This document shows positions 36,807 to 45,544 of a stretch of 64,000 nt of DNA, piece after piece. Source of the DNA: Porphyromonadaceae bacterium UBA7332 (lineage in GTDB: Bacteria > Bacteroidota > Bacteroidia > Bacteroidales > UBA7332); the NCBI GenBank assembly GCA_002471225.1, contig DKPO01000008.1, forward strand, positions 1 through 64,000, in the 5' to 3' direction. The notes beneath the pieces were generated by a model. That model saw only the letters and a list, made by a program, of their open reading frames with translations, was not told the DNA's origin and made no database searches. The position numbers and the translations under genes were made by a program. Every line of letters begins with the position of its first letter. Within the stretch, counting starts at the first letter, position 1.

Positions 36807-37808
36807 ATGAGAAATAATACACCTAAGTATTCGTATGTTTGTGTAGTGGATACAATATATACATTGTTTTTGTATTTGATTTTATTTAATATACAGCTAG
36901 AGAAAACATATTTTGTTTTTTCGAGTGGTATTGACAAACGTATCCGTAATAAATTCGAGATGCAATCTTTATATATTCCAGATACATTGTTTTATAAATA
37001 TATAAATTTGCTTGATTCTAAATATGGTTTTATCCGTATATTATTTCAGATATTTGCTAATATTTATTTCAAGATAATTATTCTATTAAGAGTGAAGAAT
37101 AAAGCTATATGTTATGGGCACGATCATTTACAATATTCGAAATATTTTATTGTAAATCTAAAGAAAATGGTCTTATTGGAAGATGGAGTAGGTAATTATG
37201 GAGAAGCATGTGAGAATTCTTATCAAAGATTGTCTATTAGAAAATTGAAGAATAAAAAGAATTCAAGATTTAGTCATTTTTGGCCAGCCTGGGGAGTCTC
37301 AAAGTATGTAGAATCGATTGTATTAACAGGAATCCTTCCAGTTCCAACGATTATACAAAATAAAGTAAAGATAATAAATTTAGAAGAGGAGTATTTAAAA
37401 TTATCGTCAAAGAGAAGAGGGCGTGTTATTAATTATTTCCCTACTATAACCGTCGATACAAAGCATATAGAAGTTTTACTTTTGACTCAGTGTTATTCAG
37501 AGGATGGAATAATATCTGAGCAAGATAAGATAAATATATATCGAAAAATAATGTCTGAATTTCATGATAAAGTAATATATATTAAACCCCATCCTCGAGA
37601 GCGGACTAATTATTCGGAGATTTTTCCTAATGTAGTTATAATTGAAAATGCAGTACCTATTGAATTATTTGTTTTCCTTGATTTGAAAATAGATATAGTT
37701 GCTACTATAAGTTCTACTGGGGCCTATGTCTTTAAAAATAAATCAGAAGTTTTATTTTATGACTATATGGTGGATAATCTATTAAAGACTGAGTCTGACG
37801 TTAACTAA
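36807..37808 (+). CDS. Glycosyltransferase family 52-like protein
   Basis: The 333-residue product resembles GT52 enzymes (the lipooligosaccharide sialyltransferase group): VLLEDGVGNYG at about residues 120-130, LLLTQCYSEDGI at about 226-237, IKPHPRERTNY at about 261-271 and ATISSTGAYVF near 305. These are the usual conserved stations of that fold. Activity on sialic acid is not implied, since GT52 members differ in donor. The 180-base AT-rich gap upstream lacks a clear ribosome binding site, and the composition is the most AT-rich of the cluster, as often seen in surface-polysaccharide genes. Confidence 0.65.
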   Translation: MRNNTPKYSYVCVVDTIYTLFLYLILFNIQLEKTYFVFSSGIDKRIRNKFEMQSLYIPDTLFYKYINLLDSKYGFIRILFQIFANIYFKIIILLRVKNKAICYGHDHLQYSKYFIVNLKKMVLLEDGVGNYGEACENSYQRLSIRKLKNKKNSRFSHFWPAWGVSKYVESIVLTGILPVPTIIQNKVKIINLEEEYLKLSSKRRGRVINYFPTITVDTKHIEVLLLTQCYSEDGIISEQDKINIYRKIMSEFHDKVIYIKPHPRERTNYSEIFPNVVIIENAVPIELFVFLDLKIDIVATISSTGAYVFKNKSEVLFYDYMVDNLLKTESDVN

Positions 37809-37813
37809 TTTAT

Positions 37814-38794
37814 ATGATATTATCAATGGCTGCAATATCAATAATTATCCCGGTTTATAATGTAATAGATTATATTGAGAGATGTTTAGAATCTGTCATA
37901 AATCAAACATTCTCAGATATAGAAATTATTATCGTTAATGATGGAAGTACAGATCAATCATTATCGGTTATCAATCGTTTTGCAAAAGCAGATAAACGAA
38001 TAAGAGTTATTACTAAAGAGAATGAAGGTCTCGCTATGGCCAGATATACAGGTGTCCAAAGTGCTACGTCCCCATATATATATCATTTAGACGGTGATGA
38101 TTATATTGAGAGTTCATTGCTGGAGGAAGTATATTCAGAGATTATAAATAAAGAAGCTGATATATTATTATTTAATTTCCAATATGATTATTCAAATTAT
38201 TCAAAGCCTTCAGTAAAGTATCCTCATAATGAATATTCAAACATTGATCTGCTTAAATATTTATGGAGGGGTAAAGGTTATTATGCAGTTTGGGCTTACA
38301 TACATAAAAGAAGTTTATATGATAATGTGAGTTTTTATAAAGGATTGAGTTTTGCCGAAGATGCATATTTAACAACTCAATTAGTGTATAATGCTAAGAA
38401 AATATGCTATTATGACTCGAAACCGTTATTGCATTATATTATTAGGGATTCTTCTATATCTAATGGGGTAATTGTTAAATCAAAGGTTGATGATATTTTA
38501 TTGTATCCAGAGCTTATTCGTCAATTTATGCAAACAAAACCTGAATATTCTATTTTGGAAGAAGATTTAGTGTGTCTGAAATTGATAGCATACAATACAT
38601 TATTACAACGAAACTGGTTTGTCGGGGCTAAGGAGCGTTCTAAGGAATCTGTTTTACTGATTAAAAAATATCCTTCGTTATCAAATGTTCCATCTGTCAA
38701 AGCGTTTAAGAAATTATTTATCTTATTTGCGAAGAATCGGACTCTTGCTTTACTATTTGCGAAGTATTATAAATATAAAGGGAAAATCTATTGA
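37814..38794 (+). CDS. GT2-family glycosyltransferase
   Basis: The 326-residue product starts with a GT-A domain: ISIIIPVYNVIDYIERCLESV at about residues 8-28 and IIIVNDGSTD at about 43-52, with the metal-binding DGDD at about 94-97. The start at 37814 is 5 bases after the upstream stop; an ATG four codons later is also possible. It probably adds one sugar to a growing surface polysaccharide on the cytoplasmic side of the membrane. It is followed almost without gap by a GT4 gene. Confidence 0.9.
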   Translation: MILSMAAISIIIPVYNVIDYIERCLESVINQTFSDIEIIIVNDGSTDQSLSVINRFAKADKRIRVITKENEGLAMARYTGVQSATSPYIYHLDGDDYIESSLLEEVYSEIINKEADILLFNFQYDYSNYSKPSVKYPHNEYSNIDLLKYLWRGKGYYAVWAYIHKRSLYDNVSFYKGLSFAEDAYLTTQLVYNAKKICYYDSKPLLHYIIRDSSISNGVIVKSKVDDILLYPELIRQFMQTKPEYSILEEDLVCLKLIAYNTLLQRNWFVGAKERSKESVLLIKKYPSLSNVPSVKAFKKLFILFAKNRTLALLFAKYYKYKGKIY

Positions 38795-38796
38795 TT

Positions 38797-39981
38797 ATGA
38801 GTAATTTTAAGATAGCTTTTATACATGAAATATATCCTTTTGGGGGAAAAGAAGAAATAACAAATATCCTTGCTGATTTTTTTAATCAGAATAATATAGA
38901 AGTTTTTGTTTATTCTTGTGTGATTGATACGTCTAAATCGTTGAATAATAATTGTAGGTATAATCTCTTGCCAGACAGAAATATAGCTTCTGATATAAAT
39001 TCTGAGTTTTTAATTAATGAGATCTGTGCTAATAATATAGATATTTTTATAGTTCCTGACTATAATATACCATTAGAATCTATAAGACAAGAGTGTGAAT
39101 GTAAGATAATTTATGTGTTACATAGTACTCCTTTTTGGGAGATAACAGTAAAGTATGAATTGGCTAAATTACGTTCAACTAAATCACTATTGAAAAAATT
39201 GGAATGGCATGTAATACAGTTTTGGCGTTATGATGTATTTCGTTTACATGAGAGGAAAATTAGAAATAATTACCGAGAGATATTAGCAAATGTTGATAGA
39301 TTTATAACATTGACTGATGGATATTCTCAAAAAATAATCAGCGAATTATCCTTATCTAAGGAATTCTCAAACAAATTAAGTTCAATATCAAACCCGTTAT
39401 CATCGATTATATTCAATAATCAAGAGTTTGTAAATAAACAGAAAGAAGTACTTTATGTAGGAAGACTTAGTTATGCAGATAAAAGAGTTGATAGATTATT
39501 AAATATTTGGAAATATATCTGCATTAATTATCCTGATTGGAACTTGAAGATTGTAGGAGATGGCCCAGAAATGCAAAATTTAAAAAATTTAGCTGAAACA
39601 CTTGGGCTAATAAATATTTGTTTTGAAGGATACCATGATGATGTTTCGGCATATTATAACAAAGGTTCAATTCTCTGTATGACATCTACATTTGAGGGCT
39701 GGCCTTTGTCTCTATCAGAGGCACAAGCTTATGGGGTTATTCCAATTGCATTTAATTGCTCTGCTGGTGTTGAGAAAATTATTTCACCGAATGGTGTGAA
39801 TGGTTTTTTAATTACTCCATTTGATATTACTCAATTTGCAAATCAACTTGAAGAGTTAATGCAGGATGAAGAGATGCGTAAGAGAATGGCTAAGGCTGTA
39901 CAACAAAAATCAAAGGAGTACAGCCTTAGTAATATAGGAAAACAATGGTTGGGTCTCTTTAATGAGTTGATGAGTCGCTAA
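38797..39981 (+). CDS. GT4-family glycosyltransferase
   Basis: I use the ATG at 38797, two codons inside a frame that opens with TTG. The 394-residue product has a GT-B fold with YVGRLSYADKRVDRLL at about 213-228, KIVGDGPEM at about 243-251 and the nucleotide-sugar motif FEGWPLSLSEAQAYG at about 292-306. The acidic pair differs slightly from the usual ExFGxxxxE layout. It closely follows the GT2 gene. Its last 23 bases overlap the end of the convergent minus-strand glycosyltransferase. Confidence 0.88.
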   Translation: MSNFKIAFIHEIYPFGGKEEITNILADFFNQNNIEVFVYSCVIDTSKSLNNNCRYNLLPDRNIASDINSEFLINEICANNIDIFIVPDYNIPLESIRQECECKIIYVLHSTPFWEITVKYELAKLRSTKSLLKKLEWHVIQFWRYDVFRLHERKIRNNYREILANVDRFITLTDGYSQKIISELSLSKEFSNKLSSISNPLSSIIFNNQEFVNKQKEVLYVGRLSYADKRVDRLLNIWKYICINYPDWNLKIVGDGPEMQNLKNLAETLGLINICFEGYHDDVSAYYNKGSILCMTSTFEGWPLSLSEAQAYGVIPIAFNCSAGVEKIISPNGVNGFLITPFDITQFANQLEELMQDEEMRKRMAKAVQQKSKEYSLSNIGKQWLGLFNELMSR

Positions 39982-41014
39982 GCCTATTGTATATCTTACA
40001 GTATTCTTTGGCTGCATTTTCCCATGAATAAGAATGGGCGTATTCAATTTGAGTATTTATATCTCTATTTTTGAATTCGTCCATTCCTTGTTTAAACTCA
40101 AATCGCATTTTTTCCGGATCAAAATTATAATCAAAGTAAAAACAAAAATCTTTACCGATCTCAGGAAGAGATGTATGTCTGGAGATAAATGTCGGTTTGC
40201 CATAATGCATCGCTTCAATAACTGGAAGACCAAACCCTTCTGCGATTGAAGGGAAGACAAAAGCTTTGCAATTTCTGTAATACCAGTCTTTATCACCTTC
40301 ATTTACAGGTCCAATAATCTTTACGCGACTATCTACGCCTAACTCAGAAGCGACTTTCATGATTTTTTCTTCATATTTAGACCGGTTTCCAGCGATAATC
40401 AATATAAGATCATTCCCGATTAATAAATTAGGCAACACATGAAAGTTCTTTTTAGGTAGAACTGTGCCTATAGTGAAAATAAACTCTCCGTTTGGTAAAT
40501 ATAATGGCTTCTCTATTTGTGGACCTGAATAGAATGTACAACCATTGTAGATTACATCGAATGGCTTATTTTGTGTGTCAAGATGATTCAGCACGTCCTG
40601 ACGGGCAAATTCAGAAATGGCGACCAAGTAATCGGCTCTATCAATGTTAACTTGTACCTTTTTTTTGAGTTTGTCGGCTTTGCTTTCGGATTTTTCATAC
40701 AGAAAATTCAGATCATGAATTGTTAAAACGATTTTCTGACGAGAAGGTACGTATTTCCCTATCTGAAAGGTGGCATGAAAAATACTGTATTGAGGACTAA
40801 TCCAGAACATGAGCTTATCGTACCATTTGATAAGTCTGTGCTTGAGTCCGTGTAATGTAGCCTGGCTTTTAGAAGTGATCAGAAATACGGGTTCAATGTT
40901 ATAATTGTGTTTTTCACGATCAATCGCGTAAGCTAATTGTGTACAAAAAGAAAATAAGCCGGTGTTGGGATATTTTACTTTTTCGCAATCAATCATTACT
41001 TTATTTATTTTCAT
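39959..41014 (-). CDS. GT4-family glycosyltransferase, convergent
   Basis: The 351-residue GT-B enzyme has FTIGTVLPKKNFHVLPNLL at about 180-198, IIAGNRSKYEE at about 204-214 and the E-x7-E motif AEGFGLPVIEAM at about 258-269. The N-terminal DCEKVKYPNTGLFSF lacks a signal peptide. The gene runs against the rest of the sugar cluster and its stop lies inside the 3' end of the plus-strand GT4 gene. It probably belongs to the same polysaccharide pathway, and its transcript continues from or near the RNase H gene. Confidence 0.88.
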   Translation of the reverse strand: MKINKVMIDCEKVKYPNTGLFSFCTQLAYAIDREKHNYNIEPVFLITSKSQATLHGLKHRLIKWYDKLMFWISPQYSIFHATFQIGKYVPSRQKIVLTIHDLNFLYEKSESKADKLKKKVQVNIDRADYLVAISEFARQDVLNHLDTQNKPFDVIYNGCTFYSGPQIEKPLYLPNGEFIFTIGTVLPKKNFHVLPNLLIGNDLILIIAGNRSKYEEKIMKVASELGVDSRVKIIGPVNEGDKDWYYRNCKAFVFPSIAEGFGLPVIEAMHYGKPTFISRHTSLPEIGKDFCFYFDYNFDPEKMRFEFKQGMDEFKNRDINTQIEYAHSYSWENAAKEYCKIYNRLSDSSTH

Positions 41015-41038
41015 ATCAGTGTTTCTAATTGTTATACT

Positions 41039-41671
41039 TTATTTCCTTCCAAAATCAGCTGGGATTTCACCCCATATATGGGTTTCCCATTTAAGAATCG
41101 GGTTAGTATATGTATTATTTTGAAGCCACTTTTCTGCACGGGTTATCAAATCAAAAATTTCATCATTGTTAGCGGTATGCTCTAATGTTGTTTTGCATTT
41201 TTTGTTTTTTACCCATTTCATAGCATTGAGACTATCTGTATAGATAGGCATATTGCTTTGTTTTTGCTTAAGTAGTGCGAGCCCATGAACTAAAGCAAGG
41301 AATTCTCCAACATTATTTGTTCCATCTTTAAATGGACCGATTCTGAAAATCTCATGTCCCGACCTTACGTAGACACCCCGATATTCCATAATTCCGGGAT
41401 TGCCCATGCATGAGGCATCAACTGCAATAGCCTCCAGCTCATATGCAGGTCCGGATAAAGAATCTATAGTGACCTTTGGTTTTGAAGGTGTTCTCGACAA
41501 ATATTTGTCAGCGCCATTCCGAAAAGCCATAACCGCCTCTTCCTTGTTAGGGAACGATTTGTATTTAGCTCCTTTATATTCTGCTATTTGTTGTTTGCAT
41601 TCATCCCAGGATTCATATACACCGGGATTATGTCCTGACCAAACAACGTAATATTTTTTTGTTCGTATCAT
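41039..41671 (-). CDS. Ribonuclease H with N-terminal viroplasmin-like domain
   Basis: The N-terminal 50 residues (KYYVVWSGHNPGVYESWDEC, FPNKEEAVMAF) form the viroplasmin/HBD domain that binds RNA-DNA hybrids. The C-terminal part is an RNase H type 1 domain with the catalytic acids visible as Asp in VDASCMGNPG, Glu in NNVGEFLAL, Asp in YTDSLNAM and Asp in the C-terminal DE segment. I start at 41671, not at the upstream ATG at 41695, because the -7 box at 41695-41702 would lie on that codon. The length is then 210 residues, near the family norm. Confidence 0.88.
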   Translation of the reverse strand: MIRTKKYYVVWSGHNPGVYESWDECKQQIAEYKGAKYKSFPNKEEAVMAFRNGADKYLSRTPSKPKVTIDSLSGPAYELEAIAVDASCMGNPGIMEYRGVYVRSGHEIFRIGPFKDGTNNVGEFLALVHGLALLKQKQSNMPIYTDSLNAMKWVKNKKCKTTLEHTANNDEIFDLITRAEKWLQNNTYTNPILKWETHIWGEIPADFGRK

Positions 41672-41694
41672 TTGTATCAATAAGTATAGAGGCA

Positions 41695-41728
41695 CAAAAA
41701 TAATGCTAATTCGTGATAAAGACGCAAA
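41695..41728 (-). promoter_or_regulatory. Putative promoter of the RNase H gene
   Basis: On the minus strand TTTG (41728-41725) and TATTTTTG (41702-41695) are 22 bases apart and both fit the Bacteroidetes -33/-7 consensus. Use of this promoter rules out the ATG at 41695 as start. Confidence 0.6.
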
Positions 41729-41742
41729 AAAAAGTACATTTG
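41710..41742 (+). promoter_or_regulatory. Putative promoter of the shikimate kinase gene
   Basis: TTCG at 41710-41713 and TACATTTG at 41735-41742 are 21 bases apart; the -7 box is a perfect TAnnTTTG. It overlaps the divergent RNase H promoter region and lies 33 bases before the aroK ATG. Confidence 0.6.
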
Positions 41743-41775
41743 CTGTCTAAAGTTTAATTTGATATTCCTATTCAT

Positions 41776-42318
41776 ATGTATACACGTCAAGATAATCGGA
41801 TATTTTTAATTGGTTATATGGGATCGGGGAAAAGTACGATAGGAAAGGTTCTGGCAAAAACAATGCAATTCTCATTTGTAGATCTGGATCTTTTTATTGA
41901 ACAACGTTTTCATAAATCAATCAGTCAGATTTTTGCGGAAAGTGGAGAGTTAGCTTTTCGTGAAATAGAAAAACGGATGCTTATAGAAATTTCATCGTAT
42001 GAAAAAGTTATTATTTCTACAGGAGGAGGTACTCCAGTCTTTGAAGATAATATGAGCTTTATGAACATGAAGGGAGAAACAGTATTTTTAGATGTTTCAG
42101 AGACTATATTAGCTAATAGATTATCAAAGGCTAAGGACAAACGTCCATTGATAGCCGCTAAGAGTAATGAAGAAATACGGACTTTTATTCATGAGAATCT
42201 AAATAAAAGAAGAGCTTTTTATGAGTTAAGTAAACATACTTTGAAGATTGATAATCCGGAACATTCTGTGTCTGAAATTGTATCGGATATTTTATTGGAG
42301 CTTGGTTTTAATTTGTAA
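41776..42318 (+). CDS. aroK: Shikimate kinase
   Basis: The 180-residue product has the Walker A loop GYMGSGKST at residues 13-21, the shikimate-binding DLDLFIE (Asp near 35-40), STGGGTP near residue 80 and the LID-region arginine in KAKDKRPLI at about 117-125. It phosphorylates shikimate to shikimate 3-phosphate in aromatic amino acid biosynthesis in the cytoplasm. The length is usual for the family. It has its own promoter and is divergent from RNase H. Confidence 0.93.
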   Translation: MYTRQDNRIFLIGYMGSGKSTIGKVLAKTMQFSFVDLDLFIEQRFHKSISQIFAESGELAFREIEKRMLIEISSYEKVIISTGGGTPVFEDNMSFMNMKGETVFLDVSETILANRLSKAKDKRPLIAAKSNEEIRTFIHENLNKRRAFYELSKHTLKIDNPEHSVSEIVSDILLELGFNL

Positions 42319-42423
42319 AAATACACACTATTATCTATAGATGGTTGTTTATTTAATCTCTCTTAACGCCTAAACTTTAATAAAAAATTAAACGATTAAA
42401 ACGGATATATATAATAAAAGGAG

Positions 42424-42431
42424 TAAATTTG
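42424..42431 (+). promoter_or_regulatory. Putative -7 box of the glycine-lipid operon
   Basis: TAAATTTG matches TAnnTTTG. No clear -33 TTTG is present 19-21 bases upstream. It is only 11 bases from the ATG at 42442, so transcripts would have almost no leader for that start, which favours the ATG at 42454. Confidence 0.45.
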
Positions 42432-42441
42432 TGCCGTTTTT

Positions 42442-43293
42442 ATGAATAACGAAATGCAATCAGTAAAAAAAACATATATCGATGTCGAACATGTTGTGAA
42501 AATGAAGGCGCCCTCATTGGGGAAAAAAATACCTTCGTTTTTATACAGTTTGTTGAAACGTATAATACATCAGGATGATCTGAATCATGTTTTGATTTCG
42601 AATGAGGGGAAAATCGGCTTAGAGTTTGCAGATGCTGTAATTAAGGATCTGTCGGGTGGTATAGAAATCCGGGGTTTGGATAAAATACCATTAGATGGAA
42701 GATATATTTTTGCCTCTAACCATCCATTGGGAGGTCTAGATGGTATAGCCTTGCTTTCAGCATTAGGCTCTCACTTTGGGAATGATGTGCGTTTTGTCGT
42801 AAATGACTTATTGATGCATGTAAAGCCATTAGCTCCATTGTTTATTCCAATAAACAAACATGGTGCACAGTCAAAAGATCATTTAAGTTCATTGAATGAG
42901 GCACTTGAATCAAATCTTCAGCTGGCTATTTTTCCGGCGGGATTGGTTTCTCGTTTGCATGATGACGGAAAAGTCGTTGACTTGGATTGGAAGAAGGCAT
43001 TCGTAGCACAAGCAATTAAGTATAAAAGAGATATTATTCCTGTTTATTTTGAAGCAGAAAATTCTAAATTCTTTTATAAGTTTTCTTATTGGAGGAAAAA
43101 GATGAATATTAAAGTGAATATTGATATGCTTTTCCTTCCAAGAGAACTATTTAATAAGCACAATCAAAAATTTATTATACATTTTGGGGATCCTATCTCT
43201 TACAAGGACTTAGAATCTGAACGCTCACATAAACAGTGGGCCGATGAAATCAAAAAACGAATTTATGCAAAACATTATCGAAGCCGTAGATAA
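42442..43293 (+). CDS. glsA: Acyltransferase GlsA-like (O-acyltransferase of glycine lipid synthesis)
   Basis: The 283-residue product has a PlsC-type acyltransferase domain. The HxxxxD-like motif reads NHPLGGLDG with His94 and Asp100, which puts five rather than four residues between the two, and FPAGLVSRL is the third block. Pairing with the downstream N-acyltransferase is the arrangement known for glsA/glsB in Bacteroides thetaiotaomicron, where the two make acylated glycine lipids. The start at 42442 may be replaced by the ATG at 42454. Older annotation calls this family hemolysin or glycerol acyltransferase. Confidence 0.8.
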   Translation: MNNEMQSVKKTYIDVEHVVKMKAPSLGKKIPSFLYSLLKRIIHQDDLNHVLISNEGKIGLEFADAVIKDLSGGIEIRGLDKIPLDGRYIFASNHPLGGLDGIALLSALGSHFGNDVRFVVNDLLMHVKPLAPLFIPINKHGAQSKDHLSSLNEALESNLQLAIFPAGLVSRLHDDGKVVDLDWKKAFVAQAIKYKRDIIPVYFEAENSKFFYKFSYWRKKMNIKVNIDMLFLPRELFNKHNQKFIIHFGDPISYKDLESERSHKQWADEIKKRIYAKHYRSRR

Positions 43294-44227
43294 GTCATTG
43301 ATAAAGGCAGAGCTTACTCCGGAGAGAATGCTTCGTAGAACAAATAAGGCAAATAATGAAATTTATGTTGTAGATTATCATAACGCACCAAATACTGTTC
43401 GCGAGATTGGACGATTAAGAGAAGTAGCTTTTAGAGATGCAGGGGGTGGAACCGGATTACCGATTGATTTGGACGAATTCGACACAATGGATAAACCCTA
43501 TCAGCAACTGATAGTTTGGAATCCGGATGCGGAAGAAATATTAGGCGGATATAGATTTTTATTTGGAGATCAGGTTGAGTTTGATTCTCACGGACATCCT
43601 TGCCTTGCGATGGCGCACCTATTTCACTTTTCGGATCAGTTTATTTCTGAATATTTACCGAATACATTGGAACTTGGACGTTCATTCGTAACGTTGGAAT
43701 ATCAATCTTCACGTGCAGGTGCAAAAGGTTTGTTTGCACTGGATAATTTATGGGATGGCTTGGGAGCTTTGACTGTTATTCATCCTCAAATGCAATATTT
43801 CTTTGGAAAAATGACTATGTATCCGAGTTACAAGAGTGAAGCTCGTGATATGATATTATACTTTCTTCAAAAGCATTTTGGAGATCCTGAGAATCTGGTT
43901 GTTCCGATTAATCCCTTATTGGATCATGAAGATATGCAGCATTTTGCTGAGATTCTTACGGAGAGTGACTTTAAAGCAGATTATAAAATACTGAATCAAA
44001 TGATTCGTAAAGAGGGGCTGAATATCCCTCCTTTGGTTAATGCATATATGGGTTTATCGCCGAAAATGAAAGTTTTTGGTACTGCAATTAATCAAGAGTT
44101 CGGACAAGTAGAGGAAACAGGGATTCTAATTAAAGTAGATGAAATTCTTGAAGAGAAACGATTAAGACATATCGACTCTTTCGAGCCTAATTTTGGATTT
44201 ATAAAACCAAATAATGATTCTTTCTGA
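43265..44227 (+). CDS. glsB: GNAT-type N-acyltransferase GlsB-like (glycine lipid synthesis)
   Basis: The product has the GNAT-like ornithine/glycine N-acyltransferase core: REIGRLREVAFRDAGGGTGLPIDLDEFD, GGYRFLFGDQ and LELGRSFVTLEYQ. It is expected to acylate the amino group of glycine with a 3-hydroxy fatty acid before GlsA adds the second chain. A longer frame opens at 43244, but the ATG at 43265 still overlaps the end of glsA by 29 bases. The overlap suggests coupled translation. The product starts MQNIIEAVDKSLI. Confidence 0.82.
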   Translation: MQNIIEAVDKSLIKAELTPERMLRRTNKANNEIYVVDYHNAPNTVREIGRLREVAFRDAGGGTGLPIDLDEFDTMDKPYQQLIVWNPDAEEILGGYRFLFGDQVEFDSHGHPCLAMAHLFHFSDQFISEYLPNTLELGRSFVTLEYQSSRAGAKGLFALDNLWDGLGALTVIHPQMQYFFGKMTMYPSYKSEARDMILYFLQKHFGDPENLVVPINPLLDHEDMQHFAEILTESDFKADYKILNQMIRKEGLNIPPLVNAYMGLSPKMKVFGTAINQEFGQVEETGILIKVDEILEEKRLRHIDSFEPNFGFIKPNNDSF

Positions 44228-44293
44228 GATTGAGCTATTTTGACTGAAATCTCGTTCGGTTTCGAAAAGTCTGATTTATTAGGTTGACTTTAT

Positions 44294-44342
44294 AAAAAAA
44301 ACCACAACATGATATGTAAAATATCTTGTTGTGGTTTTTTTT
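44294..44342. terminator. Bidirectional terminator between glsB and cydB
   Basis: AAACCACAACATGATAT pairs with ATATCTTGTTGTGGTTT (one mismatch) around a short loop, flanked by A-runs on the left and T-runs on the right. It sits between the convergent glsB and cydB ends and can serve both. Confidence 0.85.
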
Positions 44343-44357
44343 GTTATGCTGAATGGA

Positions 44358-45506
44358 TTAATACTTATGCTCAGTTGGAGTTTCCATTTCTTTTTCAGTG
44401 ATAGGCTGTTTGTCCATAGCTCTCCAAGTATAGAATATATATGCTAAAACAAACGGAACTAAAAGAGAAACATAGCTCATAACTTCTAGTGTAACCTTGC
44501 TTGATGAACTATTGAAAATAGTTAATGAGCTTTGCAGATTATAAGTTGAAGGGTAGAAGCATGTATTATTGTAACCCAGGTTTAAGAACAGAGATAATAC
44601 AACAAGAGTAGCCCCAATACCACTGAACCATATACCTTTTGTGTAATGTTTACTAAATGCAGACTTAGCAGTACCAAAAAGATAAAGTACAACCCCGCAT
44701 AAAAGAAGTATTCCGAGAACAGGAACCTGAATGTAATTTAGAGCGTATTTATAAGGCTCCATATATACTTCATGTGTCAAAGGATTTACAGCAAAACCAT
44801 TTGCTAATAAAGTCCATACAAGGAATGGTAAAAAGAATACTAAAAATAGGATTGTGTTTACCAGAACTTGTTTTTTTGCTCTTCCAAAAATAGTCGCATC
44901 ATCGATGTTATTCATAAAATATAATGAAGCGATAGATCTTGCAAGGAAGAAGACAGAGATGCCTAATAGTAAATTCCGAGGGTTAAGAACAGCTTCTAAA
45001 CCTAAAGCTGGATTCATCCATCTCGAAATTATTGGCATTCCTATATTGGTTATATTATTTTTGTCAACCAAAAATTCAGATCCTGTGAAAAAAGTTCCGA
45101 CTGCAGTTCCTAATAAAAGTAATCCGCCAAATCCATTGATCAAAAGAAATATCTCATATCCTCTCTGACCTAATAAATTGCCTTTTTTCATACGGAACTC
45201 ATAAGCGACTGCCTGGATAACAAAGCAAATTAAAATTGCCATCCATACCCAATAAGCACCTCCGAAGCTAGTCGAATAAAATAAAGGGAATGAAGCAAAA
45301 AAGGCTCCACCAAATACCACAAGAGTTGTATATGTAAATTCCCATTTACGACCTAACGAATTTATGATCATCGTTTTTTCGATGTCATTCTTTCCAATTG
45401 TATAAAGAAGGGTTTGTCCGCCTTGAACAAAGAGCAAAAATACTAGTAATGCTCCCAAAAGCGATATGATAAACCACCAATAATGCTGTAGTAATACGTA
45501 GTCCAT
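44358..45506 (-). CDS. cydB: Cytochrome bd ubiquinol oxidase subunit II
   Basis: The 382-residue product has about nine predicted membrane segments and the CydB pattern: FVQGGQTLLYTIGKND near the N-terminus, RKWEFTYTTLVVFGGAFFASFPLFYSTSFGGAYW-type region in the first third, and repeated hydrophobic segments to the end. It is the structural subunit that supports the CydA haems. It lies 38 bases after cydA on the same strand, so the two are co-transcribed with the DUF4492 gene. The enzyme reduces oxygen at low tension and protects strictly anaerobic hosts. Confidence 0.93.
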   Translation of the reverse strand: MDYVLLQHYWWFIISLLGALLVFLLFVQGGQTLLYTIGKNDIEKTMIINSLGRKWEFTYTTLVVFGGAFFASFPLFYSTSFGGAYWVWMAILICFVIQAVAYEFRMKKGNLLGQRGYEIFLLINGFGGLLLLGTAVGTFFTGSEFLVDKNNITNIGMPIISRWMNPALGLEAVLNPRNLLLGISVFFLARSIASLYFMNNIDDATIFGRAKKQVLVNTILFLVFFLPFLVWTLLANGFAVNPLTHEVYMEPYKYALNYIQVPVLGILLLCGVVLYLFGTAKSAFSKHYTKGIWFSGIGATLVVLSLFLNLGYNNTCFYPSTYNLQSSLTIFNSSSSKVTLEVMSYVSLLVPFVLAYIFYTWRAMDKQPITEKEMETPTEHKY

Positions 45507-45544
45507 TTTTATGTATTTTAAATGGTTATTTTATATGAATTCTA

